From Streptomyces griseicoloratus (lineage in GTDB: Bacteria > Actinomycetota > Actinomycetes > Streptomycetales > Streptomycetaceae), in contig NZ_JACVQF010000181.1 of the NCBI RefSeq assembly GCF_014534645.1, forward strand, positions 1 through 64,000: a stretch of 64,000 bases of DNA, written 5' to 3'. Each line of letters starts with the position of its first letter. Within the stretch, counting starts at the first letter, position 1. Under the pieces are notes generated by a model. That model was given only the letters and a program-made list of their open reading frames with translations, made no database searches and was not told the DNA's origin. Both the position numbers and the translations under genes were made by a program. Positions 63,626 to 64,000 of this stretch are shown piece by piece.

Positions 63626-64000
63626 TTACTGGTTGCCGCAGGTGGACACGGGGGTCGTGTCCAGCCAGGGCAGGTCGTGCCCCATCCGGTCCCGCTTGGT
63701 GCGCAGGTACCGGAGGTTGTGCTCGCCGGCCTGTACCGGCATCGGTTCGCGGCCGGTGACCTCGATGCCGTGCCGCCGCAGCGCGGCGGACTTGTCGGGG
63801 TTGTTGGTCATCAGGCGTACGGCGCGCACGCCGAGGTCCGCCAGGATCTGTGCGCCGGCGCCGTAGTCCCGGGCGTCGGCGGGCAGGCCGAGTTCCAGGT
63901 TGGCGTCGAGGGTGTCCCGGCCGCGCTCCTGGAGTTCGTAGGCGCGCAGCTTGGACATCAGGCCGATGCCGCGTCCCTCGTGGCCGCGCAGGTAGACCAC
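63626..64000 (-). CDS. ribA: GTP cyclohydrolase II part of RibBA, cut by the window edge
   Basis: The last 124 codons of a riboflavin-synthesis gene whose 5' end lies beyond position 64000. The GTP cyclohydrolase II core is clear: [52 protein letters not shown] (in parts) and [26 protein letters not shown]. In actinobacteria this domain is usually fused to a 3,4-dihydroxybutanone phosphate synthase (RibB), but the fusion cannot be seen here. The coding frame is open to the window end, so the apparent GTG at 64000 is internal. Confidence 0.93.
   Translation of the reverse strand: MVYLRGHEGRGIGLMSKLRAYELQERGRDTLDANLELGLPADARDYGAGAQILADLGVRAVRLMTNNPDKSAALRRHGIEVTGREPMPVQAGEHNLRYLRTKRDRMGHDLPWLDTTPVSTCGNQ

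Overview
The window is chromosomal DNA from a Streptomyces species or a very close relative. The evidence is very high GC with strong third-position bias, GTG/TTG starts and frequent ATGA/GTGA overlaps, plus a set of typical genes: a conservon (cvnABCD), RbpA with a sigma-R-type promoter, Ppm1, glpF-glpK, MocR-YczE, and the his/rib genes. The right two thirds looks like stable core chromosome. The left 12 kb (a giant RHS protein and a broken immunity-like gene) looks the most variable.

Layout. 0.1-12 kb: an MmpS-like membrane protein (-), then a secreted 3,034-residue RHS/YD-repeat polymorphic toxin (+) with two golvesin-like domains, a HINT (pretoxin) domain and a deaminase-like C-terminal tip; a convergent beta-propeller-like protein; and the wreck of a SUKH-type immunity gene. 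12.4-14.8 kb: glpF-glpK for glycerol uptake and phosphorylation. 14.8-19.3 kb (-): conservon cvnA-B-C-D (sensor-kinase-like protein, roadblock, DUF742, small GTPase). 19.7-20.4 kb: small membrane protein. 20.4-27.6 kb (-): a three-gene MukBEF/Wadjet-like cassette of kleisin-like, winged-helix MukE-like and 1,550-residue SMC-like ATPase genes, with no JetD-type nuclease and an unusual ATPase site. 27.7-33.1 kb: FCD-type GntR regulator divergent from an operon of MFS transporter, DUF1445 hydro-lyase and PxpA-PxpB-PxpC (5-oxoproline use), with a perfect operator-like palindrome inside the promoter. 33.2-36.3 kb (-): two GT4 glycosyltransferases and an SGNH hydrolase, translationally coupled. 36.6-38.7 kb (-): HEAT-like and ankyrin proteins. 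39-41 kb (+): small membrane protein plus an FtsK-like membrane protein with a degenerate P-loop. 41-45.5 kb: MocR regulator, YczE-like membrane protein, glycerophosphodiesterase, UMF1-type MFS protein.

45.5-64 kb: rbpA with a sigma-R-type promoter and a strong terminator; fxsA and ppm1; a YtcJ-like amidohydrolase; an Lrp regulator; two small conserved proteins; acyl-CoA dehydrogenase with TetR regulator; a small membrane protein; a Tat-exported C39-like peptidase; a uridine-kinase-like gene with no ordinary start codon; a possible small RNA; an EccA-like TPR-AAA+ ATPase; two CBS/DUF21 (HlyC/CorC) membrane proteins; a PH-domain protein; hisG, hisE, ribH and, cut by the window edge, ribBA.

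Strongest leads: the SMC-like three-gene cassette without its nuclease and with Asp-Asn in place of Asp-Glu at Walker B; the RHS deaminase-like toxin whose nearest immunity-like gene is broken; the FtsK-like protein with Lys replaced by Thr in its P-loop; the lone EccA-like ATPase; and the possible ATC start. All calls come from reading the sequence; no database search was run.
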